Part shown: one piece after another, positions 40,803 through 49,249 of the stretch
Numbering within the stretch: position 1 is the stretch's first letter
Layout of the letters: the number at the start of each line of letters is the position of its first letter
Origin: an uncultured Porphyromonas sp.
GTDB taxonomy: Bacteria; Bacteroidota; Bacteroidia; Bacteroidales; Porphyromonadaceae
Assembly: GCA_900539155.1 (NCBI GenBank)
Contig: UQBE01000009.1
Coordinates: 1-59,879 of the forward strand
Length of the DNA: 59,879 nt
Direction of reading: 5' to 3'
Notes under the pieces: model-generated
What the model was told of the DNA's origin: nothing
Database searches by the model: none
The model's input: the letters and a program-made list of their open reading frames with translations, nothing else
Made by a program: the position numbers and the translations under genes

Positions 40803-41930
40803 ATGACGAAACGTATCATAACGGGTTGCTTGAGACAGCGACAAGGCAAGGGTTTCATACTGCTCAGCAATGAGCGCAAGAGCGTGCTACTGGCTACGCT
40901 GATCATCAGCTTTTTGCTGGCGTTTGTGATGCTGTCGTCATCAATCTACTACTACAGCTTGCTGGATACGGACCGAAAGATTGACTTAGGAGCGATCCTA
41001 TCGCTGAATTCGCTAGCCTCGCTACTGGTCAATATGGTCTTCTTCTATCTCTTGCTCAGCATACAGTCCTGGGCGATCAATCGATATGAGATACGTCAGT
41101 ATCAGCTCTGGCTGATTCTGCTAGGACTACTCGTGGGGGTAATCTTCATCTCGCCTTACTTGTCTCGACTGCAGCGCTGGTGGTTTAGAGATCTCTTTAG
41201 CTATCACGCGTATGCTGCGATGCAGTATGTCAAGGACTTGGTGATACTGGTGGTGACCTTCCTCTTTACCATGACCATCTATCTGATGAAGCAAAATCAC
41301 CTAGCTGTGGTCGGTATGCAGGAGCTGGACTTTGAGAATCTGCAAAACAGGTACACGGCACTGAAGAACCAGACGGACCCGCACTTCCTCTTTAACTGTC
41401 TCAACACGCTCAACGGGCTGATAGGCCGTGACGATGAGCGCGCTAGAGCTTATGTGCAGGAGCTGGCGACAGTCTTCCGGCACACGATGCGCGACAAGGT
41501 GGTGGTGCGTCTCTCGGAGGAGCTGGAGTTTGTCCACTCTTATCTCTACCTGATGTGTATCCGCTACTTCGACGGACTGCGTGTGGAGTGGGATGTGGAT
41601 AAGCAGTATCTAGACTACTATGTCATACCATCGGGACTTCAGATTCTAGTGGAGAATGCGATCAAGCACAATATAGCTAGTGCCAAAGTACCACTGACTA
41701 TCTACATCAGCACCAGAGAAGGAAAGATCGTAGTGGACAATAAGATTCAGCTACGGGAGGATAGCCAGTCGGGAAGCACGGGCGTAGGTCTAGACAATCT
41801 GATGGAGCAGTACCGCTTGCTCTTTGGTAAGGATATAGATATTGTCTCTAACGATGGGCACTTTACGGTCGCCCTGCCCCTGATACGAAGCTTAGAAGAA
41901 GTAGCACCAAGAGCCAAATCACTGATATGA
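40803..41930 (+). CDS. Sensor histidine kinase, LytS/YehU type
   Basis: Membrane kinase of 375 residues from ATG 40803; an in-frame GTG at 40767 is rejected. Four hydrophobic segments (~29-48, 66-90, 102-120, 145-163) form the sensor part with almost no extracytoplasmic loops. The His_kinase domain has the phosphoacceptor H194 in TDPHFLFNCLNTLNGLI. The ATPase part has LVENAIKHNIA and STGVGLDNLMEQY. It overlaps the LytTR regulator by 4 nt. The stimulus is unknown; position suggests it controls the efflux genes downstream. Confidence 0.92.
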   Translation: MTKRIITGCLRQRQGKGFILLSNERKSVLLATLIISFLLAFVMLSSSIYYYSLLDTDRKIDLGAILSLNSLASLLVNMVFFYLLLSIQSWAINRYEIRQYQLWLILLGLLVGVIFISPYLSRLQRWWFRDLFSYHAYAAMQYVKDLVILVVTFLFTMTIYLMKQNHLAVVGMQELDFENLQNRYTALKNQTDPHFLFNCLNTLNGLIGRDDERARAYVQELATVFRHTMRDKVVVRLSEELEFVHSYLYLMCIRYFDGLRVEWDVDKQYLDYYVIPSGLQILVENAIKHNIASAKVPLTIYISTREGKIVVDNKIQLREDSQSGSTGVGLDNLMEQYRLLFGKDIDIVSNDGHFTVALPLIRSLEEVAPRAKSLI

Positions 41931-42715
41931 GAGTTATAATCGTAGAGGATGAGTACTTTACCGCCACTGGGCTACAAGCCCTACTCACTGAGATAGACCC
42001 TGCCATAGAGGTGCTGACCATCTTGCAGAGTGTATCTGAGTGTGTCGAGTGGTTCGGGAGTCATCCAGAGCCTGATCTGGCTTTTATGGACATTCACCTG
42101 GCAGATGGTCCCGTCTTCTCACTCTTTGAGCGGATTGAGGTCATCTGTCCGATCATCTTCACGACAGCTTATGAGGAGTATGCGCTGAAAGCGTTTGAGG
42201 TCAACAGTATCGACTACCTCCTCAAGCCCATCAAGAAGACGGATCTCCAGAGAGCCCTTGATAAGGTGAGGCGGTTTAGTCATAGTGACCAGAAGGTGGA
42301 CAACCAAGCTCTGATTGCTAAGATGATGCAGGCACTCAATGAGTCACAGCTGAGCTACAAGAGCCACTTCCTGATACCTTGGGGTGATAAGCTGATACCC
42401 ATATCGGTGGACAAGATTGCCTATATACGTGCGGAGAGCAAAGCATCTGTCGTGGTAACCACCGATAGAAAGGAGCACTTTGTCGACCTATCATTAGAGA
42501 AGATGGCGCAGGAGCTAAACCCAAAGCTCTTCTTCCGAGCCAACAGACAGTACATCGTAGCGCATAGTGCGATACAGAGTATGTCCGTATGGTTTGGTGG
42601 CAAGCTGTCGGTAACTCTCTCAGTAGCTACCCCCGAGCGGATCATAGTCAGTAAGGCAAAGAACAAAGAGTTTAAGGAATGGTATCAGGGCATTTACGAT
42701 TCTGATACCAAGTGA
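41927..42715 (+). CDS. LytTR-family response regulator
   Basis: Protein of 262 residues. The receiver domain has acidic D8/E9-type residues near the N terminus (VEDEYF), the phosphoacceptor D55 in AFMDIHLADG and K100 in DYLLKPIKK. The C-terminal LytTR domain begins near residue 150 (FLIPWGDKLIPISVDKIAYIRAE) and has FFRANRQYIVAHSAIQSM. LytTR proteins bind direct repeats upstream of targets. The start overlaps the kinase stop (ATGA). The TolC gene begins 32 nt downstream. Confidence 0.93.
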   Translation: MRVIIVEDEYFTATGLQALLTEIDPAIEVLTILQSVSECVEWFGSHPEPDLAFMDIHLADGPVFSLFERIEVICPIIFTTAYEEYALKAFEVNSIDYLLKPIKKTDLQRALDKVRRFSHSDQKVDNQALIAKMMQALNESQLSYKSHFLIPWGDKLIPISVDKIAYIRAESKASVVVTTDRKEHFVDLSLEKMAQELNPKLFFRANRQYIVAHSAIQSMSVWFGGKLSVTLSVATPERIIVSKAKNKEFKEWYQGIYDSDTK

Positions 42716-42747
42716 ATGATGTCGTAACGAATAGACATTAGCAAATC

Positions 42748-44151
42748 ATGAGATATAGATTTAATGGGAGGAGTTTCCTTCTCCTAGGCACGGCTCTTGT
42801 CCTCTCTGTCGGGTGGAGTGCCGAGGGGCACGCCCAAGAGTCGCTGTCACTAGAGCAGTGTAGAGACCTCGCTCTAGAGCACAATAAGCAGATACAGATG
42901 GCGCAGGCAGATGCCGTGGCCTCCGACTACTTAGTTCAGTCGGCCAAGACGAAGTATCTACCACGCATCGACTTCGCTGGGGCGTGGATTAATCCAGGGG
43001 ATAGAGCCTTGCGCCCCTTTGCGATCGACTTCAACATCCCAGGCGTGACACCGCCGGGGCTATCGATGCCGCTAGACTTCATTAGTGTCGCTCCTAAGGA
43101 GATTTACACTGGTGGCTTTGTCTTACGCCAGCCGATATTTATGGGCGGTAAGATTGTCGAGGCTAATAAGATGGCGCGCTATACCTCCGACCTAGCACAT
43201 GAAAAGGTCAAGATGAAGGAGGCTGACGTCCTAGCCACTGTCGATGAGGCATACTGGCGCGTTCTCTCTGTACAGGAGAAGGTGCGCCTCGCTCAGACCT
43301 ACAAGTCGCTCCTAGACCATCTCGTGCAGGACTTGGAGAATGTCTACGCCGAGGGCATGACGACTAGAAACGAAGTCCTAAAGGTGCAGGTCAAGCAAAA
43401 CGAAGCGGAACTCACCCTCGTGAAGGCACAAAACGGCCTCCAGCTCTCCAAGATGCTACTCGGGCAAATCATTGGCCTAGAGGCTGAGCAGATCGAGCTA
43501 GATAGTGAGATCATTAGCGAGGAGCAGCTGAGCAGTCGTCTCTTGGCACTCGAGAGCAGTAATGCTGAGCGGGCTGAGATTCTTATGCTGCGCAGCAAGC
43601 TCGCCCTCACGGAGTCGGCAAGAAAGATGGTCAAGTCGCAGTTCCTCCCCAATGTCTTTCTTACCGCTGGGTACAACTGGGTCGAGCCCAACATCTACAA
43701 GGGTAACCAGAACAATCTCGGAGGAGACTGGATGGTAGGCATCGGCGTACAGGTGCCCATCCTCACGTGGGGAGACAGGATACACCAGGTACATATAGCC
43801 GACCAAGAGGTAGCCAAGGCGGAGCTGGAGCTGCAAGACGCTCAGGAGATGATCACCCTGCAGGTACAGCAAAACAGGTTTAAGCATGCCGAGGCGCTTA
43901 AGAAGATGGAGCTGACGAAGCTCTCGAAGGAGCAGGCCGAGGAGAATCTCCGCATTACCAAAAACAACCTCCTAGAGGGGATGAACAGCGTCCGTGACAT
44001 CCTCGAGGCGCAGACTATGTGGGAGAAAGCCGCCTCCGAAGATATCGACGCACGTGTAGAGGCTGCCGTGACGCTCTCTGAGCTGGAGAAGACCACCGGA
44101 GCGCTCTATCAGTATGCGACCGAGCATACACAGCCCCAAGAGGAGAAATAA
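42748..44151 (+). CDS. TolC-family outer-membrane efflux protein
   Basis: Protein of 467 residues with signal peptide to ~residue 30 (FLLLGTALVLSVGWSAEGHAQ). Two OEP repeats: the first starts LSLEQCRDLALEHNKQIQMAQADAVASDYLVQSAKTKYLPRID (given here only as the diagnostic LEQCRDLALEHN and AKTKYLPRID) and the second ARKMVKSQFLPNVFLTAGY. The helical parts are Gln/Glu/Lys-rich coiled coils (VRLAQTYKSLLDHLVQDLENV). It forms the outer-membrane exit duct of the pump encoded by the next two genes. Confidence 0.92.
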   Translation: MRYRFNGRSFLLLGTALVLSVGWSAEGHAQESLSLEQCRDLALEHNKQIQMAQADAVASDYLVQSAKTKYLPRIDFAGAWINPGDRALRPFAIDFNIPGVTPPGLSMPLDFISVAPKEIYTGGFVLRQPIFMGGKIVEANKMARYTSDLAHEKVKMKEADVLATVDEAYWRVLSVQEKVRLAQTYKSLLDHLVQDLENVYAEGMTTRNEVLKVQVKQNEAELTLVKAQNGLQLSKMLLGQIIGLEAEQIELDSEIISEEQLSSRLLALESSNAERAEILMLRSKLALTESARKMVKSQFLPNVFLTAGYNWVEPNIYKGNQNNLGGDWMVGIGVQVPILTWGDRIHQVHIADQEVAKAELELQDAQEMITLQVQQNRFKHAEALKKMELTKLSKEQAEENLRITKNNLLEGMNSVRDILEAQTMWEKAASEDIDARVEAAVTLSELEKTTGALYQYATEHTQPQEEK

Positions 44152-44190
44152 ATAGAAGAGCAGAACTAGATAGAAAGATCACATCACAAT

Positions 44191-45270
44191 ATGCATACTA
44201 AAGAACTTAAGAGCTACTTGCTCCCAACGATATTACTCCTGCTAACCCTAGGCACCACAACCGCCTGCAACAAGCAAGGAGACCAAAATCAAGAGTCCGA
44301 AGCGGACAAAGTGATTCCCGTAACCATCGCACAGGCCAAAGAGATGACCTTTATGCCGAGCGTTCGCTTCTCTGGTACAGCCGAAGCCTCCAAGAGTGCC
44401 AATCTAGGCACCGCACTACCTGGTAAGGTAGAGCGCATACGCTATAGCAAGGGAAGCTTTGTCCCCAAGGGGGCCGTCATCGTAGAGATGTCGGACGAGA
44501 TGCTCCTACAGGCACAGGTCGAGAACGAAGCAATCAAGCGCGACTTCGACCGTGTCACACGTCTGAGAGAGAAAGAAAGCATCAGCCAGATGGACTACGA
44601 CCATGTCAAGGCTAAGTACGACGCCTCTGTCGCTAAAGTATCGATGCTCAAGAAGAATACCTCTATCGTGGCACCCTTTAGCGGAGTCATCACGGATATC
44701 ATGATCAACGAGGGTGAGACCTACGCTTTCACCCCCAGCCTCAGCAGTGATCTCAAGCTCGAGAGCGGGATCGTCGAGCTGCGCCAGATCAATCCACTCA
44801 AAGCGACCATCGAGGTCAATGAGAAGGATCTGAGCTATATAGAGAAGGGGCAGCAAGCCACGATCATCTTCGACGCTTATCCCGATGAGCCCGCTACGGG
44901 TAAGATTTCTTACATCTCTCCCGTCCTCTCATCGATGACGCGTACCGCCTCTGTAGAGGTCAATATCCCGAACAGCAACAACCGACTCAAGCCTGGCATG
45001 TACTGCAACGTATCTATTGCCCTGCCCGAGCGTGAGGGACTATTTGTACCCCTCAATGCTATCTATCGTCTGGCGGGTACGGCTGAGGAGTTTGTCTTCA
45101 AGCTCAACGAAGATGGCACGACCGTGAGCCGCATCGCCGTGAAGCGTGGCGAGATCAAGGACGGTTGGGTTTACGTAGACAGCAATGAGGTCAAGAGCGG
45201 CGACACCATCATCGTAGATGGCAAGAACAAGCTCAGCGATGGCTCTAAGGTAAACGTGGTGAAGAAGTAA
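44191..45270 (+). CDS. RND efflux periplasmic adaptor (membrane-fusion lipoprotein)
   Basis: Protein of 359 residues. The lipoprotein signal ends TLGTTTAC with lipid Cys C26. The adaptor plan is seen in order: lipoyl half (ALPGKVERIRYSKGSFVPKGAVIVEM), a short helical hairpin (~105-150), second lipoyl half (SIVAPFSGVITDIMINEGE), beta barrel (LKATIEVNEKDLSYIEKGQQATIIFD) and membrane-proximal domain (LKPGMYCNVSIALPEREGLFVPLNAI). It links the inner-membrane RND transporter to the TolC-type duct. It starts 39 nt after the TolC gene and ends 4 nt before the transporter. Confidence 0.93.
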   Translation: MHTKELKSYLLPTILLLLTLGTTTACNKQGDQNQESEADKVIPVTIAQAKEMTFMPSVRFSGTAEASKSANLGTALPGKVERIRYSKGSFVPKGAVIVEMSDEMLLQAQVENEAIKRDFDRVTRLREKESISQMDYDHVKAKYDASVAKVSMLKKNTSIVAPFSGVITDIMINEGETYAFTPSLSSDLKLESGIVELRQINPLKATIEVNEKDLSYIEKGQQATIIFDAYPDEPATGKISYISPVLSSMTRTASVEVNIPNSNNRLKPGMYCNVSIALPEREGLFVPLNAIYRLAGTAEEFVFKLNEDGTTVSRIAVKRGEIKDGWVYVDSNEVKSGDTIIVDGKNKLSDGSKVNVVKK

Positions 45271-45274
45271 GCCT

Positions 45275-48200
45275 ATGAAACTTCCTGAATTTGGTGTAAA
45301 ACGACCCATTGCGGCGGCGATGATCTTCGTCGCCATACTGGTCATCGGTGTCTTCTCGCTGACGAAGCTACCGCTAGACCTGATGCCGAATATGGAGTTC
45401 CCCTCCCTGACGGTCATCACGGTCTACCCGGGAGCCTCAGCGATAGAGGTCGAAGAGCAGGTCTCCAAGCCACTGGAGGCAGTGCTCTCCTCGGCGGAGA
45501 ACCTTGTCGAGATTAAGTCTATCTCTAAGGAAAACGTCTCCTTCATACAGCTCCGCTACGAGTGGGAGGAGGATATTACGGCTGCGGCAAACAATGCTCG
45601 AGACCTCCTCGAGCTGGTCAAGTCGCGTATGCCGTCGCAAGCCTACACGCCGATTATCTATAAGATTAACGCCTCCATGATGCCTATCCTCGGCTACGCA
45701 GTCAATGCAGACGAGAACTACAACGGACTAGAGGATATCGTCGAGGATCAGATCGCCTCAGCGCTGAGGAAGGTCGATGGCGTCGGTACGGTCATCTATC
45801 TAGGACAGCCTCAGCGTGAGATACGAGTCGAGATAGACCCCACGAGGATGCAGGCCTATGGCATGTCGGTGGCGCAGCTGTCGATGATGCTCAAGGCAAA
45901 CAACATCAACGTACCCTCGGGCTTTGTCACGGAGGGTGCTTACGACTTTTCCGTGCGTATGCCTGGCAAGTACGAGAGTGTCGAGGAGCTGGAGAATACA
46001 GTCATCAAGGCGGTCAATGGTAGGGTAGTACGTGTCAAAGATGTCGCTACCGTCCGAGATACCTTTAAGGAGACCGATGCCTCTGCCTTCAACCACGTGG
46101 GTAAGGGTATTGCCCTGCTCGTACAAAAGCAGTCTGGTGCCAATACGGTTGATGTGGTTAATTCGGTACGTGCTGAGATCTCCGAGATACAGAAGGATCT
46201 GCCCTCCGATGTGCAGATCTTTGAGGTGATAGGATCGGATGAGCTGGTTACTTCTTCAATCAACAATCTCAGCTCGTCAATCTGGTACGCTCTAATCTTC
46301 GTGACCCTAGTGGTCTTGCTCTTCCTACGAGAGTGGAAGTCTAGTCTTATCGTATTCCTGACGATGCCTGTGTCGCTGATTTCGGCCTTTATCGTTATGA
46401 ATCTGCTGGGCTACACGATTAATATCTTCTCACTCGTAGCACTCGTGATCGCTATCGGTATGGTGGTGGACAACGCCATCGTCGTACTCGAAAACATCAC
46501 GCAGCACATCGAGCGAGGCGCCATGCCAAAGCAAGCGGCTATGTTTGGAGCCTCGGAGATGGGACTAGCCATTGCCGCCTCGACGCTGACCACAATCGTC
46601 GTCTTCCTCCCGCTCGTCTTCATGGGCGGTATCGTCGGTGTGATGTTTAAGCAGCTAGCCGTCCTGACGGTGACCTGTATGATTACCTCCCTCTTTACCG
46701 CACTAGCACTGACACCGATGCTCTCGAGCGTCTTGCTCAAGCCCGCACCCCGTGGTGGCGAAGGCAAGAAGCACGGCAAGCTCTACAACTGGAGTGAGCG
46801 TATGTTCCAGCGCATCGAGCGTGTCTACCATGACTTCCTCGGGTGGGCAGTCTTTCACAAGGGCATCACCCTCGTGTCGGCGCTAGTGATCTTTGTTTTA
46901 GTCCTCTTCTTAGGTAAGGCGGTCGGTACTGACTACATCCCCGATATTGACGCAGGCTCTGTCTCTATTCAGTTTGAGACGGAGCAGGGTACCTCACATA
47001 TGCTCACAGAGCAAGTCGGTAATCAGATAGTACAGCTACTGCAGGAGCAAGTGCCAGAGGTTGTCGAGGGTGGTATCGCCAGTATCACGGGACAGACCGA
47101 TGATGGCGTCCTGACTGCTGTCGGCTTTAAAGAGGGTAAGAACATCGGTACCATCTTCTGCCACCTCAAGCCTGTCGATGAGCGTAAGCGCAGCAGTCAG
47201 CAGATAGCAGACGATATACGTCCGCTGATTGAGGCAATCCCTGAGATTGAGAAGGTGACAGTGTCTGGTGGTAGTGCCATGGCGACTGCGCTGACCGGTA
47301 ATAGAGCGCCGATAGAGTTTGTCATCTATGGCAAGGATATCGACCAGATGAACCAGGTTGCCTTTGAGATCGAGCGCAAAGCGAAGGAGCATCCTGAGTT
47401 TACCAATGTCGAGGCGCTAGTCTCGGCGGGCAATCGTGAGGTGCACATTCTCGTGGACAAGGACAAAGCCTCTCAGATGGCTCTCAATCCTGGCGTCATC
47501 GGTATACAGGTACGTGAGAACCTCTATGGAGCTAAGGCAGGTGCCTATACCGAGGACGGTACCGACTACGACATACGCATACAGTATGCGCCTGACTATC
47601 GTAACTCAATCAGCAAGCTGCGCGAGATGCAGGTGACCAACCTCCTGGGACAGCAGGTACCGCTCATTGCCGTGGCTGATATTCAGGAGAAGGAGGGTCC
47701 CGTACAGATAGAGCGACTCACCCAGCAGCGCTATGTCAAGGTCACAAGCAACCTCAACGGCATCTCGCTCGGTGATGGTGCTAAGATTGCGGAGCAGATC
47801 ATCAATGAGCTCGAGACACCACAAGGTGTGACCGTCTCACTAGGTGGTCAGGTGGAGGATCAGGGTGATACCTTCTCTTCGCTTACGGTCATCTTCATCA
47901 TCGGACTGCTCCTAGTCTTTATGGTGATGGCTGCTCAGTTTGAGTCGCTACTGGATCCCTTTATCATCCTCTTTGCTATACCCTTTACCCTCGTAGGCGT
48001 TATCTTAGCCTTCCTCATCACCGGTACCACGCTCAGTGTCGTGACCTTCATCGGTCTCATCATGCTCGTAGGTATCGTGGTGAACAATGGTATCGTCCTC
48101 GTGGACTACAGCAATATGCTCGTGCGTCGTGGCTATACGATACGAGATGCGGTGATGGAGTCTGGTCGCTCACGCTTGCGTCCTGTCTTGATGACCTCTA

Positions 48201-48415
48201 TGACCACCATACTCGGTATGCTACCCATGGCACTCAGTAGAGGTATGGGTAAGGAGCTCTATGCACCGCTAGGCATCACTATCATCGGAGGTCTCCTCAT
48301 CTCTATGCTCGTGACGCTCATCTTGGTGCCCACAGCCTATGCTGCTGTACACCAGCGCAAGCTCAATAGAGAGCGCAGAGTAACTAGATTGAGGAAACAT
48401 ATTGAGAATAACTAA
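45275..48415 (+). CDS. RND efflux transporter (HAE1/AcrB family)
   Basis: Inner-membrane proton antiporter of 1046 residues with the 12-helix RND plan. The first helix is AAAMIFVAILVIGVFSLTKLPLD. TM4 has the proton-relay Asp in IAIGMVVDNAIVVLENI. The late helices contain GIVVNNGIVLVDY, where Asn replaces Asp as in the second half of many HAE1 pumps. Large periplasmic loops lie at ~40-335 and ~560-870. The lack of CusA-type methionine clusters and the short adaptor favour drug or amphiphile export over heavy metals, but the substrate is not determined. Confidence 0.93.
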   Translation: MKLPEFGVKRPIAAAMIFVAILVIGVFSLTKLPLDLMPNMEFPSLTVITVYPGASAIEVEEQVSKPLEAVLSSAENLVEIKSISKENVSFIQLRYEWEEDITAAANNARDLLELVKSRMPSQAYTPIIYKINASMMPILGYAVNADENYNGLEDIVEDQIASALRKVDGVGTVIYLGQPQREIRVEIDPTRMQAYGMSVAQLSMMLKANNINVPSGFVTEGAYDFSVRMPGKYESVEELENTVIKAVNGRVVRVKDVATVRDTFKETDASAFNHVGKGIALLVQKQSGANTVDVVNSVRAEISEIQKDLPSDVQIFEVIGSDELVTSSINNLSSSIWYALIFVTLVVLLFLREWKSSLIVFLTMPVSLISAFIVMNLLGYTINIFSLVALVIAIGMVVDNAIVVLENITQHIERGAMPKQAAMFGASEMGLAIAASTLTTIVVFLPLVFMGGIVGVMFKQLAVLTVTCMITSLFTALALTPMLSSVLLKPAPRGGEGKKHGKLYNWSERMFQRIERVYHDFLGWAVFHKGITLVSALVIFVLVLFLGKAVGTDYIPDIDAGSVSIQFETEQGTSHMLTEQVGNQIVQLLQEQVPEVVEGGIASITGQTDDGVLTAVGFKEGKNIGTIFCHLKPVDERKRSSQQIADDIRPLIEAIPEIEKVTVSGGSAMATALTGNRAPIEFVIYGKDIDQMNQVAFEIERKAKEHPEFTNVEALVSAGNREVHILVDKDKASQMALNPGVIGIQVRENLYGAKAGAYTEDGTDYDIRIQYAPDYRNSISKLREMQVTNLLGQQVPLIAVADIQEKEGPVQIERLTQQRYVKVTSNLNGISLGDGAKIAEQIINELETPQGVTVSLGGQVEDQGDTFSSLTVIFIIGLLLVFMVMAAQFESLLDPFIILFAIPFTLVGVILAFLITGTTLSVVTFIGLIMLVGIVVNNGIVLVDYSNMLVRRGYTIRDAVMESGRSRLRPVLMTSMTTILGMLPMALSRGMGKELYAPLGITIIGGLLISMLVTLILVPTAYAAVHQRKLNRERRVTRLRKHIENN

Positions 48416-48417
48416 GT

Positions 48418-48768
48418 ATGAGATTTATATATATCACCTGCAATGTCAGTATGCAGGAGCAGATGGAGTCGCTCCTGCGGGAGCTGGAGATAAGTGTCTA
48501 CCAAGTCATCCCGAAGGCACTTGCTGAGAGCAACTTCGACATCCCGCACAAGGATACCGCCGTCTGGCCAGGCTTCAACACTTGCCTGCTGGTGCAGGAG
48601 GCAGACCCCGCCAAGAGTGATGCCCTCCTAGCACGTATCCGCGAGATGAATGCTCAGGCATACAACAACAGCGAGCTCATCGCTGCATACCTCTGGTCTA
48701 TCGACTCCCACATAGCACCAGAGCCCATCACGCCCGTGCAGGAGCGTGACCCATTAAGTGGAGCGTAA
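48418..48768 (+). CDS. PII-like small protein at the end of the efflux operon
   Basis: Soluble protein of 116 residues, starting 2 nt after the transporter stop. MRFIYITCNVSMQEQMESLL and VWPGFNTCLLVQEADPAKSDALLARIREMN suggest the beta-alpha-beta ferredoxin-like fold of PII/CutA-type proteins. I recall similar VWPG-containing proteins at the ends of RND operons in Bacteroidales, often named only as hypothetical or transcriptional regulator. A role in sensing or regulating the pump is inference. The C-terminal 20 residues are Pro-rich. A terminator follows. Confidence 0.7.
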   Translation: MRFIYITCNVSMQEQMESLLRELEISVYQVIPKALAESNFDIPHKDTAVWPGFNTCLLVQEADPAKSDALLARIREMNAQAYNNSELIAAYLWSIDSHIAPEPITPVQERDPLSGA

Positions 48769-48795
48769 GCTACATTTAGTATGTGATTGGAGAGG

Positions 48796-48830
48796 ATGCG
48801 TCAGAGTCGTTTGTACTCTGGCGCATTCTT
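48796..48830 (+). terminator. Terminator of the efflux operon
   Basis: ATGCGTCAGAGT pairs with ACTCTGGCGCAT (one G-U) around a 7-nt loop, followed by TCTTGTGTT. Confidence 0.75.
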
Positions 48831-48841
48831 GTGTTATTTAG

Positions 48842-49093
48842 AGTTGACTACATATCGATGCGGTGCTGTGTCGAGAAAAAGTGATTTCTACGTGGATATT
48901 TCGAAATATCCAGGTGGAGAATTTTTATTTTCCACGTGGGGAAGAAAAAATTCCTCGGAGGAATCAAATGAAACTTCGGAGGAAATGAATGACGCCCACG
49001 TGGAAAATAAAAAATATCCACGTGGAGATTTGAGATTCTCCACGTGGATATTCGAGAATAGAGATTAGAAGTTAGAGATTAGAGGTTAGAGAC
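48842..49093 (-). repeat. CCACGTGG element, copy B (inverted relative to copy A)
   Basis: Read on the minus strand it aligns with 25069-25331 end to end. By my reading there are six mismatches over the central ~175 bp and more divergence at the right edge. Four of the six CCACGTGG sites are intact; the other two read CCACCTGG and CCACGTAG. The core box TCAAATGAAACTTCGGAG is at 48964-48981. It lies between the convergent efflux operon and mutL. No gene is called. Confidence 0.8.
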
Positions 49094-49170
49094 CCGATCA
49101 CTCTGATAGCTCCGATGATTCCGATAGGCTAACAGCCAACAGCCAATCCATGGGTGATACATTATATATA

Positions 49171-49220
49171 GAGACTGTTGCAAAAGTCAACAATCTCCTG
49201 TTGGGAAGAGGCTTCCCAAC
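49171..49220. repeat. Solo MITE end and adjacent hairpin
   Basis: GAGACTGTTGCAAAAGTC (49171-49188) equals the MITE terminal repeat. Just beyond, GTTGGGAAG pairs with CTTCCCAAC (49200-49220). The hairpin lies 30 nt past the mutL stop but lacks a U-tract on that strand, so its use as a terminator is doubtful. Confidence 0.5.
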
Positions 49221-49249
49221 GACGTCTTATGTCAGGTGGGTAAGGAGGT

